Positions 22,912 through 34,289 are shown, numbered from the stretch's first letter. The stretch is DNA of 64,000 nucleotides from Synaphobranchus kaupii (GCA_029718625.1 CM056389.1:11798880-11862879); one strand, 5' to 3'. The notes: generated by a model from the letters alone, not told the origin. Numbers and translations: made by a program.

Positions 22912-23568
22912 TGTTACGGCCACGTGTAATATAGTTTTTATTATTTGTCTTTTCTATTGGTTTTGGCCCTGTGCTGCTGTGTTTTTCTTTGTTTTCCCCT
23001 GTACAGGTGGAGGTTGGAATGCATCACGGTTGCTGAGAGACCCGGAGCAGTGGATGCTGTAACCGAGGAAGCAGAGGCCTGTTGCGGAGCAGCGGATTCG
23101 GAAGATGCTGGCCTATAATAGTGGATGCCCGTCGCCATGCCAGGAGATGCGCCTGTGAACATCGAGAGAGACGCCGTTGCTGTTGCCTGCTGGAGTTTTG
23201 ACTGTTTTAAGTTAACCCAATCCTTAACGGAGACTGTTAATACTTTTAACAATTAGTTAGTATTATTTATAGTTGGCGTTTTTAAAACGGGAGCTGAAGA
23301 CCTACTTCGGAGATCAGACCGAGTAGCCTGCTGGACGCTGGACATTGTCATCGAAGCTACCCGGTGAGACTTTGCCAACTCAGTCTCGTAGTTAGTTAGC
23401 TAGGAGATAAGTTTAATCTTGTAAATAAATACTGCTTTATCTTTTATATAACTCCTAGTTGTCAGTGTGGGTTCCTAACTGCACAGTTTGTGCGCCTTTA
23501 AGTGGCTAATTGTTGCATCCGACTATCAACTTGGTTAATATAACACAAGCTGATTTCGGGACGTAACA
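22912..23568 (+). repeat. 3' LTR
   Basis: 657 bp, nearly identical to the 5' LTR; differences include a 2-bp loss in the CCGACTATC segment. Followed by the CTCAG target duplication. Confidence 0.93.
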
Positions 23569-23573
23569 CTCAG

Positions 23574-24649
23574 GAAATGATTGTCCATTTTTTACCAAGC
23601 CAACCCCCCTCCCCCTCTCTCTCTCTCTCACCCAGGAAAGCAGAGCAAGTGGGAGATGATGTAAAATCACTCGCATCTCATGGCATCTTTAAGGGGAGCC
23701 TAGCGTGCTAACCGCTAACGGCATGGCATGCATCCCTTTTCGGGTCATCTTCGAAACCGTGGCGCCAAAGGAATTTTTATTTATTTATTTTAAAAAAAAA
23801 GAAAAGAAAACAGTAAGACCTTATCGTCAGTCCAGCAGATGTAGCACTCCCCCCGCTATAGCGGTGACCTCATATGACTTTGCATGTAAGAGACAAATGA
23901 TTGGCTACACGCTAGTATCACAGGTTGTGCTGGCTTTCACACTTAACAGCATTCAGCATGTTGCTGTGATACCAGATACCATAATCCATAATCTGTATGC
24001 GTCACTTCAGCGTGAGAGTGGCTTGAAGATAGTGCTCAAAAGGGAAGAAAAGAGTGAAAACATAACAGTGACAAAAAAATTTAAATTAAGAGGGGGAAAA
24101 AAAAAAAGATTATAAAAAATTATAATACTGAACTTTTTTCAGGGCCACATTTGTTTACTGACCTTTACGTGACAGACCTCTACAGAGTCCAGAGACATTT
24201 CTTGTGGTGGACATATTAATATAATGTGATTAGTAACATGGCTGGTCCAATTAGCCACACATCGTTAATTTTTAATGGACTGGAACTCTTGGAGGTCAAG
24301 CAATGCCGTCCAGGGAGAACACGTCGCTTTTCTACTGCACCTTTTTCCAAACATCCACGGCTCGGTGACATGAATCATCTCCAGCAGTTTCAATTATCCG
24401 CAGAACGGACTCCTATTTCTCTCTTCAGTCCAGATCCTGACCGTGTACTCGTGTCAGGGAGGTCAAAAGTGGCACAATACACTAATTTGTAATATGCTAA
24501 ATTACATGCATTACAAACTAATAGATTCAAAGTACAGAAAAGAGACCACGGGTCACAATGCTGACTTGTTTACTGTTGAACAAGGATGCAACAATGCCTC
24601 AGCTTTCCTCCAGTTAACTGGGTACATTGACATTCATTAACGTTAAACT
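23574..24649. other. Gene-free DNA
   Basis: CT-rich stretch at 23609-23630 and A-rich runs near 23790 and 24095. A 136-codon plus-strand frame at 23705-24115 crosses two poly-A stretches and has no recognisable domain. Confidence 0.5.
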
Positions 24650-24842
24650 TAGGCATTTTGCAGATGCTCTTGTTCATAGATTCATTTTTCATATATGCAA
24701 TCCATTTATACAGCTGGATATTTCACTGAAGACATCCAGGTTAGGCGTCTTCCTCGATGGTATGACAGCAACACCCCAGCTTGGACTCGAACCCACAACC
24801 TTGGATATAAAAGCCCAGTTCCCTCCCAACAGGGTATAGCGG
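24650..24842 (-). mobile_element. tRNA-derived SINE (minus orientation)
   Basis: On the minus strand a pol III B box, GTTCGAGTCC, lies at 24783-24792 and is preceded by a tRNA-like stretch with GGGAACTGGGC. Downstream follow ATATCCAGCTGTATAAATGG and, at the far end, an L2-like tail with AGCATCTGCAAAATGCC. A second member of the family lies at 36450-36600 in the opposite orientation. Boundaries are approximate and no clean target duplication was found. Confidence 0.7.
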
Positions 24843-25858
24843 AGTATGCAAGTGCTAGTTTGGTTATGTTAATATGATTCGTTTAACTTGGTTATGTCTA
24901 TTCCCTCAGATATGACCGCCTGCTATCCACCGTGAACTCATCTCACACGGTTAGTTTTTTTGCTCAGCAGAAGGAAGCACTGGAGTAGTTCTATATGAAA
25001 AGTCCCATATTTGGCAAAGCGGCCATTTTGTGTTCGTCACCGGTGACCCAGTGATCGTTACATCATCGTCTAACAGGGGACGAGCCAATGAGAGGCCTTA
25101 CACAAAAAAACATAAATCCTACTAATATGTACTTAATATGAGGCCAACAGGGACTGTATGTACAGGACCTGAGCGAAAAGTATCAGAATCAGAGTTTAAT
25201 TTAAAACAGAACTTTTAAATGCGTAGTCTGTGTCTGCCATCTTTTGCCAAACACACCAGCTCCATGTGAGTGTAAAGAGCCCTGTGATGCCAAGGTGGGG
25301 TGGGGGAAATTGGACCGCCCCTCCTCACCGCACACCTGAGGATGACTGGTAATCAGCCCATGTGTTAATTTTTGGCATAATATGAAAGGACGGCCACTTG
25401 TGCCATTTGAGAAGGGCTCTATAAGGGCCCAGCTGCTGAGTGGGTTTGGCTCTCCATGAAACGTTCCATTTTAGGACCCAGGCGTTGGGGCCTGTAAGCC
25501 AGTATTTATTTATTTATTTATTTATTTATCTACCCATCCATCTATCCTCTGTGTGATCTGAGACTGGTTTCTTTTGTCTTTTTTTTTTATTGCCCCAGAA
25601 ATGTGCATAAAATGGCGAGTGGCCAACTGGAATCCCGCTATGTGAATGCCTCACCCAATCAGCACGCAGCCCAGTGACCCCCGCCCAGCACACAAAGGAT
25701 ATGTGGTGCAATATCGGAGACAAACACCGTTTCCATGCTGATAGAGAAAGAGACATTTGCCTACCGACGTAGCCCCGCGCGCCATAAACGCTGAGGTAAG
25801 GCAACGTTACTGTGAAAACTGTAGCACTTATTGAGCGCTTGTTCCCTAAGCACAAAGG

Positions 25859-25906
<48 letters not shown>

Positions 25907-26834
25907 GATGCATGCACACTTATACAGACACACACAAACACAGACACAGACACACACACACACTCACAAAGATCCATGCACACGTATACAGACACACACA
26001 GACACAGACACACACACACACACACACACACGTCCTGGCCGTCCTCAGTCTAATGTAATCCCTAATAAACTGGGTCACAGTGAATGATGCCTTCTGTGGC
26101 ACTGACAGATTCCCTAATCAGATGAAACAGTCTCTTTCATTCCTACACAGAAGCTATTGTCCATAATTAGAGAGCAGCTCTGCAAATGGTCTTTTGTCGG
26201 CAGTAAACCGAATCCGCTCTCAAGTCTCAAAATGCAGGGCCGTATCCCGGACAAGGGAAATACGGGACATTTTCAACAGTTACAGCAGCTTCTCCCACCA
26301 AGTCACCTTTGGAGATGAGGAGGTTTTCGCCTCCAGCCAGATAACAGTTTTGTCAATACATCATCCAGGCTGGTTACGCTACTCCTCTGTTTGATTGGCA
26401 AACAGTTTCCTCGGGCATATATATATATTTTTTTTTTACATGGCTTATATTTAGCATATTACCAATTAGGACGGCTGAGAAGTTAATGGGATAATTAATG
26501 TGAATAAGTGTATCGCTCAGGGGCTGAGATGTAGCACGTCCAACTGTTCGTTCCATGGCCAATTCCTCCAGCGCACCTCACACTGCCCACAACGTCAACG
26601 TAAAGGTGAGATGTGCCATCTTCACATGAAACAAAAATTAAAATGTTGAAAGTCTTCATTTGCGATGCACCTGTTTATTTTTTGTTTGTTTTTTTTGTTT
26701 TTTTACAGAGAATGCCCCTGTGTTCATTAAGGAGAACAAAATGTGATTTTACTGAGATGCCGAAGTCTTCATTTACTTCAAATCATTTTTTATCTTTCTT
26801 CCGCTACTTCCACAAATTGTTCTATTTGTGTGTA
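24843..26834. other. Gene-free DNA with simple repeats
   Basis: (TTTA)n lies at about 25502-25529. The segment 25330-25500 is unique-looking DNA without a frame. A T-rich run occurs at 26429-26437. No exon recognised. Confidence 0.5.
25860..26031. repeat. Compound (CA)n microsatellite
   Basis: CA tracts broken by GATGCATGCAC, GACAGA and related words over about 170 bp. There are internal duplicates of an ATGCACACxTATACAGACAC block near 25911 and 25976, so a higher-order repeat of about 65 bp is superimposed. His/Thr and Cys/Val frames here are artefacts. Confidence 0.93.
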
Positions 26835-26899
26835 TGCCTGTGAAGCACTTTGGGGTGCAGGGTTTAACAAAAGGTGCTGTTTAAATAAAGTTATTATTC
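26835..26899 (+). mobile_element. Probable LINE or SINE 3' tail
   Basis: The stretch TGTGAAGCACTTTGGGGTGC followed by GGTGCTGTTTAAATAAAG and TTATTATT is the usual look of non-LTR retrotransposon 3' ends in fish (memory). No coding part is attached. Confidence 0.45.
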
Positions 26900-26959
26900 A
26901 TTTGCAATGCTTCTAGCGCTTACATTTGTGCCTCAAGTTTCCTTAAGGGCAACAAAACA

Positions 26960-26986
26960 AATGTTTTTGCAGAGACGCTGGTCGTC
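26960..26986. repeat. 27-bp direct repeat, left copy
   Basis: AATGTTTTTGCAGAGACGCT plus GGTCGTC, identical to 27507-27533. The pair brackets the LINE fragment. Confidence 0.95.
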
Positions 26987-27506
26987 CCAGCCCCAGAATG
27001 CGATTTTTCTTGTTTTCCAAATGGCCAGCTTGGTTACCCCAGACAGATAATTTAATAAGTTACATACATGCCTCTTGTGATAGACATATTCCGGACCCAA
27101 AATAAATGTTTTGAAGGTGAAAACCTCCCCAAAAGAAATAAACCACAGCTTTAGTGCCAAAAAAAGCCTACCAAGCCGAACACATTTAATAAAAAGATGT
27201 TCAAGTGTCTCAACTTGAGAACAAAAAGGACACTCCTCCCCCACCCCTGGATCTAGGTGCGCCAGATGTCTGTACGTAGCTACAGCCCCTTGAACAATCC
27301 TCCACCGGAGGTCAGCTGTCCGTTTTTCAATCGGACGCTTGTACAGGGCTCTCCAGCTGCCTCTACTGGAAGAGCCTGGGCCAAAGATCTCAGTCCACTT
27401 TGTGGCACTCAGCCCTGCCAGTGATTTTAGATTCATCACCTTCACACAGGTGTTGTATAAGGCTTTCTTCCCAACTGCTTCAAACTCCCCCAGCTTAGGA
27501 GTACTG

Positions 27507-27533
27507 AATGTTTTTGCAGAGACGCTGGTCGTC
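27507..27533. repeat. 27-bp direct repeat, right copy
   Basis: Identical to 26960-26986. Flanking bases differ on both sides, so the repeat ends are sharp. Confidence 0.95.
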
Positions 27534-27618
27534 TTTTCTTGCAATCATCTGCGTCTGCCTATTACGGCGAGTAGCATCCACCTTTTTCATTAAGGAGAAA
27601 AAAATGTATTTGTTTTTT

Positions 27619-27889
27619 CACTGCAAAACAATAAAATAGTTAAATCTCAACAATAACGTTAGTCTTATATTTAGACTTAATATCATATTTCCATTACTTT
27701 TTTTGCTAAATAGGTGAGGCACTGGCAGTTTGACTCATTTCGAGGTTTGCCAATGGGGTAAGAAAATTTAACTTGTCAAGCAAACAGTCACTTAAAACTA
27801 GGTAATATTTTTGACTTAAGAGAAAAACATATGATTTTAAGCCTCATTACAAGACTAACACACTTAAGACTTTTTTTTTTTTTGCAGTG
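27619..27889. mobile_element. MITE with CACTGCAAAA ends
   Basis: The 271-bp unit starts CACTGCAAAA and ends TTTTGCAGTG. Inside each end, GTTAGTCTTATATTTAGACT (left) matches the inverse of the right side, GTTAGTCTTGTAATGAGGCT, so imperfect inverted repeats reach about 75 bases inward. Centre without coding capacity. No obvious target duplication. Confidence 0.75.
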
Positions 27890-28599
27890 TTGCACAGTCA
27901 CTGATTGTTTGGTGACACCTGATGCTTTGCCCTTCCCTGTTAACAAATGTACCCTTCCACTGATAACAGGATGATTACACATGGCATCTGCAATTCAAAC
28001 TGCTACAAGTCCTGAGATCTGGGCTAATCTACTAAAGGTGACATCCACTTAGAGTCACTGGTGCTATAGGGAGCAGACAAAGGCCTGTGATTGATTGCAC
28101 AATTTAAGCGCGGGGGCCACTCATTTTCTTCCCTTTAAGCGCGCTTATGCGGAATTGTGGCGCTTATAAGCGGGATGACCAGGTGACACGCAAGTGCAAT
28201 AACTGCTTCATCAATCAATAGGACAGCCGGCAACCGCGGGATTGTCTGAAAAACCAATTACGTGTTCCAAATCAGTTCTCGGGAACGGGGCCAGAAATTA
28301 GCGGCCGAAAATTTTTTCCAAAAAACAGCGGGGACGGTCCCAAACTTCTGCGCTCCGCGTGCAAAGCTCTCCATCACAATTTACCTGTCAGTTCCAACCA
28401 GGTGCGCCGTGGACTCACACACCGTTTGCAGGGAGGGATAATTCAGCCTCATGATCATATAACTGGTGAGCACGTTCCGCCTACCTTACAAAAATACAAA
28501 GATTAAACTGTGTATGATTGTTCATTGACTTGTTTTCAACAAAAATGTTCTGTATGGTGCAAACAGCCTGCAGTGAGATGTGTGCTTTGGAAGGTACTG
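27890..28599. other. Gene-free DNA
   Basis: No gene recognised. 28110-28170 contains AAGCGCG-type words repeated as TTAAGCGC, TATGCG and TATAAGCG. No frame of interest. Confidence 0.5.
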
Positions 28600-28637
28600 G
28601 GTAAGACACGCCCCCCCGTACAAGACCTCCCCACTAC

Positions 28638-29312
28638 ATGACCCTCTCCATCACCGTTGATGGGACCATGGTGGCTGCCTCCCGCTCTGCAAGGAACCTG
28701 GGGGTGGTCCTGGACGACCGGCTGGACTTCAAAGAGCACATCAGGGCGACGGCACGGTCCTGCAGGTTCCTCCTGTACAACATCAGGAGGATTCGACCGT
28801 ACCTGACCACCTACTCCACCCAGCTTCTTGTCCAGACCATGGTCACCTCACGCCTGGACTACTGCAACTCCCTGCTCGCAAGCCTACCGGCCTGCGCCAT
28901 TCTGCCTCTTCAACTCATCCAGAATGCAGCTGCCCGGCTTGTGTTCAACCTCCCGAAATTTTCCCACGTAACCCCCCTGCTGAGGTCTCTCCACTGGCTG
29001 CCAGTTGCAGCCAGGATCAGGTTCAAAGTTCTGACCCTGGCCTACACTGCAGCAAATAGGACAGGCCCCGCCTACCTGCAGGACTTAATCCAGAACTATG
29101 TTCCTGCTCGACCACTTCGCTCTTCTACAGCAGGGCGACTGGCACTTCCCCCCCTCCGTGTCAAAGGCTCTCGCTTGTCCCGACTGCGGAGTTTTTCCAC
29201 ATTAGCACCTCAGTGGTGGAATGAACTTCCCATTCCCCTACGTTCTACTCCAACCCTGCCTGCATTCCGTCGAGGCCTGAAGACACACCTCTTCAGACTC
29301 CACCTTGACTGA
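28638..29312 (+). pseudogene. L2 LINE ORF2 C-terminal fragment
   Basis: 225 codons in one unbroken frame, ending in the family's usual FRRGLKTHLFRLHLD tail. Near residue 19 it reads ARNLGVVLDDRLDFKEHI, near 70-85 TSRLDYCNSLLASLPAC, then LIQNAAARLVF and LLRSLHWLPVAARIRFKVL; these are the thumb and C-terminal parts of L2-clade reverse transcriptases. The endonuclease and catalytic palm (YADD box) are missing. The first Met is only the first in frame after truncation. The lack of stops suggests a relatively young copy. Confidence 0.92.
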
Positions 29313-29372
29313 TATCCTCACCTAGGAATATCAGTTCCCTGTTCCCTGTGTTTTCCTGTTTGTTTATTATAG

Positions 29373-29540
29373 TTTATAATAGTATTTGGAATGGTTTATA
29401 ATAGCATAGTTTATAATAGTACTTGGAATGGTTTATAATAGTATAGTTTATAATAGTATTTGGAATGGTTTATAATAGCATAGTTTATAATAGTATTTGG
29501 AATGGTTTATAATAGTATAGTTTATAATAGTATTTGGAAT
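29373..29540 (+). repeat. 37-bp tandem repeat in LINE 3' UTR
   Basis: About 4.5 copies of a unit made of TTTATAATAGTATTTGGAAT and GGTTTATAATAGCATAG. Unit differences are limited to AGCATAG or AGTATAG and TATTTGG or TACTTGG. Confidence 0.95.
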
Positions 29541-29737
29541 GAAGTGTGGTGTTGCTGATTTGCCCACAGCTTACTGTGAACTACAGTCAACGTTCATTGC
29601 TAGGGATAGCTGCTACATTATGCAAAGGATGTGCTTTGCCTTGTCTGTTCTGTAATGATGATGATGTCTCTGTACGCACTTACTGTACGTCGCTTTGGAT
29701 AAAAGCGTCTGCCAAATAAATGTAATGTAATGTAATG

Positions 29738-32473
29738 GTACATGTCATGCATAGGTTAATGGGGTCATGTGACGCAGTGAAGACAGTGACTCCCGGGGCT
29801 TAGCTCAACTATCCAGGACTGGGTCACCCAGTTTTCTGGGGCAAAACCCCCCTCTGACAAAAAAATACCTCAACTCATCAGGGCATCTGCCATGCCTTGG
29901 CCTTTATCATATCCGTGAGCCAGTGATGGCCGTAAAAAGGGAACTGGTATTACATTACAGGTAGAAAAGCCTAAAATTGCAGTCTAGACAGGAGCACGAT
30001 CCATTTAAACCTTAATCCAATAAAGGCCTCGGTCAATAGCAGACAGACCAATTGAGAAAGACGCTTCCGACTTTCAGGAACTCTCAGTAGAGAACGCTCC
30101 GGTTAAGGTCCTTTTCCGAGGGCCCTTCCTTCTATCGTCCCGGTTTTCTCAAGAGACAGTGAAATCTCCGGCGGGTTTTTAAATCTCCGGCTCGCATTCC
30201 GCGGCTTCCTGCAATTTTCCACGGTTTAAAGCGTGTGAGAGAATTTTGAGTCACACCATCATCAGTCATGCAAAGTGGACAAGAAGGGCCCCCAATCTAC
30301 GTCGGACAATGCTACTGTATGACCCACCTCCAATAGCATTAAGGCTATTGCAGACCAGAGGGGGGCATTCAGGGCTTTAGCGTAGCATTTGATGGAAAAA
30401 AGAAAATGGTAATTTAAAAAGAAAAAACATAAACTGGCTATTTATGATAAGTAGATTCCTGACACGGGTACAATCAGGGAAGCTTTTTATATCATCAGAG
30501 CTTCAAACTGGAACTGCCTGTACAACAACATGTTTTTAAAATATTATTATTATGAAATATTAATGGTTACTTTCTTGCGATTAGCTCATTGGCTAAGTAG
30601 TTTTTATATCCACAGGTAGATATAGCTTAATTACCTAGCTGCTCACTCTGGAGAGCATAGATACCCAGTTAGCTAGACGTGTTACTAGCCACTAGATATG
30701 TTTTGCCTGAAACAACCTCTGCTGTCCAGGCCATGTTAAGTCAGCAGCACTGGCGTTGAAATACTGTGGTAACTGTGAGCAGTGTCTATTGGGGAAAGGC
30801 TAGGTCAGGGACAAAAACAAAACTAAGAATGTACAAAAATTTCCTTTTTGGCAGAGAAACCAACCCAGGAATACAACCCTACACAAACATAATGGAAAGG
30901 GTTATTATTTCCTCTATTGGGTGGTATTATACATGTTTAAATTTAAATATAAAACAACTGTGAAAGAAACCTGTCACTATTTCCCCAGTCTCAAACGAAG
31001 CAGGTTTAAAACGCACCTAATATGTTACTCGCTGAACGGAAAGGTTTCCACTCCCAACCAAATGAGGATGGATGTGGGAAATTAAACCCGACTCATCACG
31101 CTTCAGAGTTCGGCAGCAGATTCGGCTCGCCTGGAGGAGTCACGGAGGAGAGCGGGACGCGGCCACCTTTCCGTATTATCAGACAACAATTACCAGAATA
31201 AATACATGTGCAGTGGAGGGATTGCTTTCTCCCTCCATGGAATTAGAAGACAATTTTCTCCAAAATGCTTGAGCTCCTTTTTTTTCCCCCCGCCTCCCCC
31301 TGTTCCTTCTGAGCTCTACGCTTTGCCAAGAAAGATAAAAAAAATGCCTTCCTTCAGGGGCTCCTATGTCACCAGGGAGTTCACGCTCCCTAATTGAAGA
31401 TCTCAATGATACATGCGGCGGATGTCAGCCCTCGTAGAGGGTGAGAACTCAATCAATTACAGGGGTGAGCCACTTGGAAGTTAACACCATCAATTCCCTA
31501 TTATGATATATCTCCACGCTGTCAATCAAAGCAAATTGCTTCTCTGGAAATGGATGTCGCCCCCCCCCCCCTTCCCTCCAATTTTTTCATGCATTTTCTG
31601 ACTTTGACAAAAATATTTCGGCCCCTGCAAAATTTGTCCGTCAGACGTAATTGAAAGGACACAGGTTACAGCCGCAGTTCATTCCCATCTGCACGAGGAA
31701 TACGGCGGCGTAAGGCGGAGAGGAGTCTTGTCAAATTAAAGCGTAATCCGTTGACGGACGGCGGACGGCGTTTTTTTTTTGTCGAAGCGAAGCTTCTTTG
31801 TTTCCGATTTGAAGAGACCTGCGCCTCTGCGCAGGGCGGCTTTCCCCCCGCGCGCGCTTTTCGTACGGCTAAATTAATTTGAGAATGAGTGAAAATCTCC
31901 TCATTAGGTCATCATACATGCGCGCCGTCGCTTGCGGATGAGCCTTGACTGTAATAGGAGGAAAATTGCTGTGGCCAGAGTGTCACTGTGTCAGTTTTAA
32001 GGAGGCCCGCGACGGCACGCCAACAGTCTTACATCCCAAGTACTTTCTCCTCTTCATACTTGCACAGTGAGACAGCAAATAAAAAAAAATTAAAAAAACC
32101 TCCGTGAGAGTTACTAAATCATGCGTATTTGTGCATCTGTGAGATAGGCAGTAATTGTGAGCCATTACAGAGTGAAGTTCTTCTCTAATGGGAAGGCTTG
32201 TGCCATGTCTGTCATCCGCAATAATGTGCCTTTATTTTCTGTTTCCACAGTGTAATTGCATAAAATAACACCACTTAATCATGTCTCCTGAATGCACTGG
32301 AGAGACTTGTGTTAAACTCCTGGGTTCCACACCCTGTCTTGCTGCGATCTCCATTGTCATTTACTGAAAAATGGACAAGGGGCTTTATCAACGCAGGTTT
32401 CTCCACCTTTAATATTAAAATCCAAAATGCTCCATATTAAATAGCTTGGTCCATTCTTTCTCTTCTTATTATA
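29738..32473. other. Gene-free, mostly unique DNA
   Basis: No gene. Low repeat content apart from a C run (31560-31571) and poly-T (31771-31780). CpG is enriched near 31690-31930. Stretches 31860-31985 and 32130-32320 look like unique AT-rich non-coding DNA. No coding exon with splice signals was identified. Confidence 0.5.
31435..31560. promoter_or_regulatory. Candidate distal regulatory DNA
   Basis: Contains CTGTCAATCA at 31519-31528, the inverse of the PBX-MEIS composite motif TGATTGACAG, overlapped by ATCAAAG (31525-31531), a TCF/LEF-type site. Nearby are CAATCAATTACAGG and TTGGAAGTTAACACC. This is a motif observation only; conservation and activity are unknown. Confidence 0.3.
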
Positions 32474-33016
32474 CACTGCCCGACCAAAAAAAAGTCGCCG
32501 TTGCACCCATCATGCATAGTGCCCACTGTACAAGCCTCTGGAGGCAGTGTTATGATCTGGGGTTGCTTCAATTGGTCAGGTCTAGGCTCAGCAACATTAT
32601 GCAGCAATAAAATTAAGTCAGCTGAGTAGGTGAATGTACTGAATGACCAGGTTATCCTATCAATGGGCATAATCCAGGACGACAATGCCAAGATTCATCG
32701 GGCTCAAATTGTGGTTTGAGTGGTTCAGGGAGCATGAGGAATCATTTTCACACATGAATTGGCCACCAGAGTCCTGACCTTAACCCCATTGAAAGTCTTT
32801 GGGATGTGCTGGAGAAGACTTTACGGAGTGGTTCGACTCTCCTGTCGTCAATACAAGATCTCGGCCAAAAATGAATGCAACACTGGATGGAAATAAATGT
32901 CGTGACGTTGCATAAGGTTGTTGAAACAATGCCACGACGAATGCGTGCCGTAATCAAAGTTAAAGGCGGTCCAATGAAATATTAGAGTGTGCGACTTTTT
33001 TTTTGGCCAGGCAGTG
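32474..33016 (+). mobile_element. Internally deleted Tc1-like element, copy 2
   Basis: 543 bp, flanked by TA at 32472-32473 and 33017-33018. Left end starts CACTGCCCGACC, right end is the inverse of CACTGCCTGGCC. It has the same internal deletion as the copy at 4492-5036. Small differences include loss of TTGAGC-type bases near 32595 and an insertion ATCTCG near 32859. It ends directly beside a (CT)n tract. Confidence 0.93.
32551..32985 (+). pseudogene. Tc1-like transposase remnant, copy 2
   Basis: Same partial transposase as copy 1: [24 protein letters not shown] and DLNPIESLW. It keeps the second Asp and the Glu but lacks the first Asp. It shares the frame break before DLNPIE and has its own stops, for example after KSAE and after AQIVV. 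The final stop is at 32983-32985. Confidence 0.9.
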
Positions 33017-33019
33017 TAT

Positions 33020-33217
<198 letters not shown>

Positions 33218-34244
33218 GAGACATATTCACATGTATTTTACCACAACAATGCCTTTTTAGGTTTCGCTCTTACTTTCAGACAGTCTCTCTCTCTATTTGT
33301 CTCCAGGGAATTTACGCACAATTCCTGCATCCCTCTTGCAAATGTTCATGAAAACTAATTTGGCATAAAATGACTCCCTGTTCCTTTTATGACTCGCGAC
33401 AGGAGCCAAAAAGAGTTGACACTGCTGTCAGTGAAGGATCGCATGTAAACATGGTGCGTGTGTGCGTGCGTGCATGTGTGCGTGCTTGTTTGACATGCAG
33501 TCTTGTGAGCACCATATCAGCCAGTGGTGGTTGCTCAGGAGCGATGAAACGTGGATCCCTGTCTGACTGAACCCTCCCATTCCCTGGGCAACACCCTGAG
33601 AGGTATTTAATTTAGGACAATGATTTGAAGGCAATCGAATATTGCAAGCCGAAAATATCTAATGTTAAATAGGGAAGCAATGGGAAGCACCCAAGCTTGT
33701 GTGAACACTAAGACTCATGGGTTCACTGAGTGATGTCACTTCCTTCTATCGTTCCAGTAAATGCACAGCTCAAACCGTACACACTTCAATTATTCTGGAA
33801 AAGGAGATCTGCGATGATTCACAATGTCTCCCCATACATGACATTTGCGTGTTTTAAAATGACAATAGCAAATGAAGAGTAAAGGTTGGCCACTCGAAAC
33901 GCGTAGATGTGATTTCTGCTCGGTGGAAACAGAAGAACGCTGAACCTCTCTCCTGAAACAAACGCTTTCAACAGCCTGTGTCGTGGGAGGATACAGCTGG
34001 TGTTAAACAGTCAGAAATCACCACAGCGCAGCATTAAATGTACAGTACAGCAGTAAACAAAATCATAATGAATATCCATCACAGTGGGTTAAAAAAAAAA
34101 AAAGTAATTAAAACAAAAATTAAATAAAGGTGGTGCGATTTCACTGTGCTCCTCACCGTACATAAATAAAAGCCAATCTCTGGTGTGCCAACAAACTTCG
34201 TAATATAATTGCTCTCAATTATGCTTACTTTCATGACAATGCAA

Positions 34245-34255
34245 GTGTGTGTGTG

Positions 34256-34288
<33 letters not shown>
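34245..34288. repeat. (TG)n(TGCG)n microsatellite
   Basis: TG alternation passing into GTGC repeats and ending GCGCAG. Confidence 0.93.

Positions 34289-34289
<1 letters not shown>

Larger units (their letters stand above)
22067..23568 (+). mobile_element. Internally deleted LTR retrotransposon (Ty3/gypsy type)
   Basis: Two LTRs of 659 and 657 bp in the same orientation flank only 186 bp. The LTRs begin TGTTACGG and end CGTAACA, and the insertion is bordered by a perfect 5-bp duplication, CTCAG, at 22062-22066 and 23569-23573. By eye the LTRs differ by about seven substitutions and one 2-bp gap, so the insertion is fairly recent. Inside are a primer-binding-like site, the last 47 codons of an RNase H frame, and a purine-rich tract. 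Gag, protease, reverse transcriptase and integrase are absent. It cannot move on its own. Confidence 0.93.
26933..27544 (-). pseudogene. L1-like LINE ORF2 C-terminal fragment
   Basis: A 203-codon minus-strand frame resembles the C-terminal region of fish L1/Tx1-type ORF2 proteins after the reverse transcriptase. Near residues 70-90 it reads YKRPIEKRTADLRWRIVQG, then at about 105-121 CPFCSQVETLEHLFIKC, a C-x2-C-x7-H-x4-C zinc-binding motif of the zf-RVT kind, and later KLAIWKTRK. No endonuclease or reverse transcriptase domain is present, so the insert is a fragment. The last 20 residues and the first 12 fall in flanking direct repeats and may not belong to the LINE. No sign that it is translated. 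Confidence 0.8.
28600..29737 (+). mobile_element. 5'-truncated L2-clade LINE
   Basis: The 3' third of the ORF2 frame is followed by a 425-bp 3' UTR that ends TCGCTTTGGATAAAAGCGTC, TGCCAAATAAA and three to four TGTAA repeats, the typical L2/UnaL2-like terminus. A GCTTTGGATAAAAGC stem precedes the tail. The 5' truncation, near 28600, is the usual outcome of target-primed reverse transcription. The UTR contains a 37-bp tandem repeat (29373-29540). Confidence 0.92.

Noticed and set aside
22156..23252. Minus-strand frames of 83 and 103 codons with nearly identical protein
   Set aside because: They are antisense to the two LTRs and duplicated only because the LTRs are.
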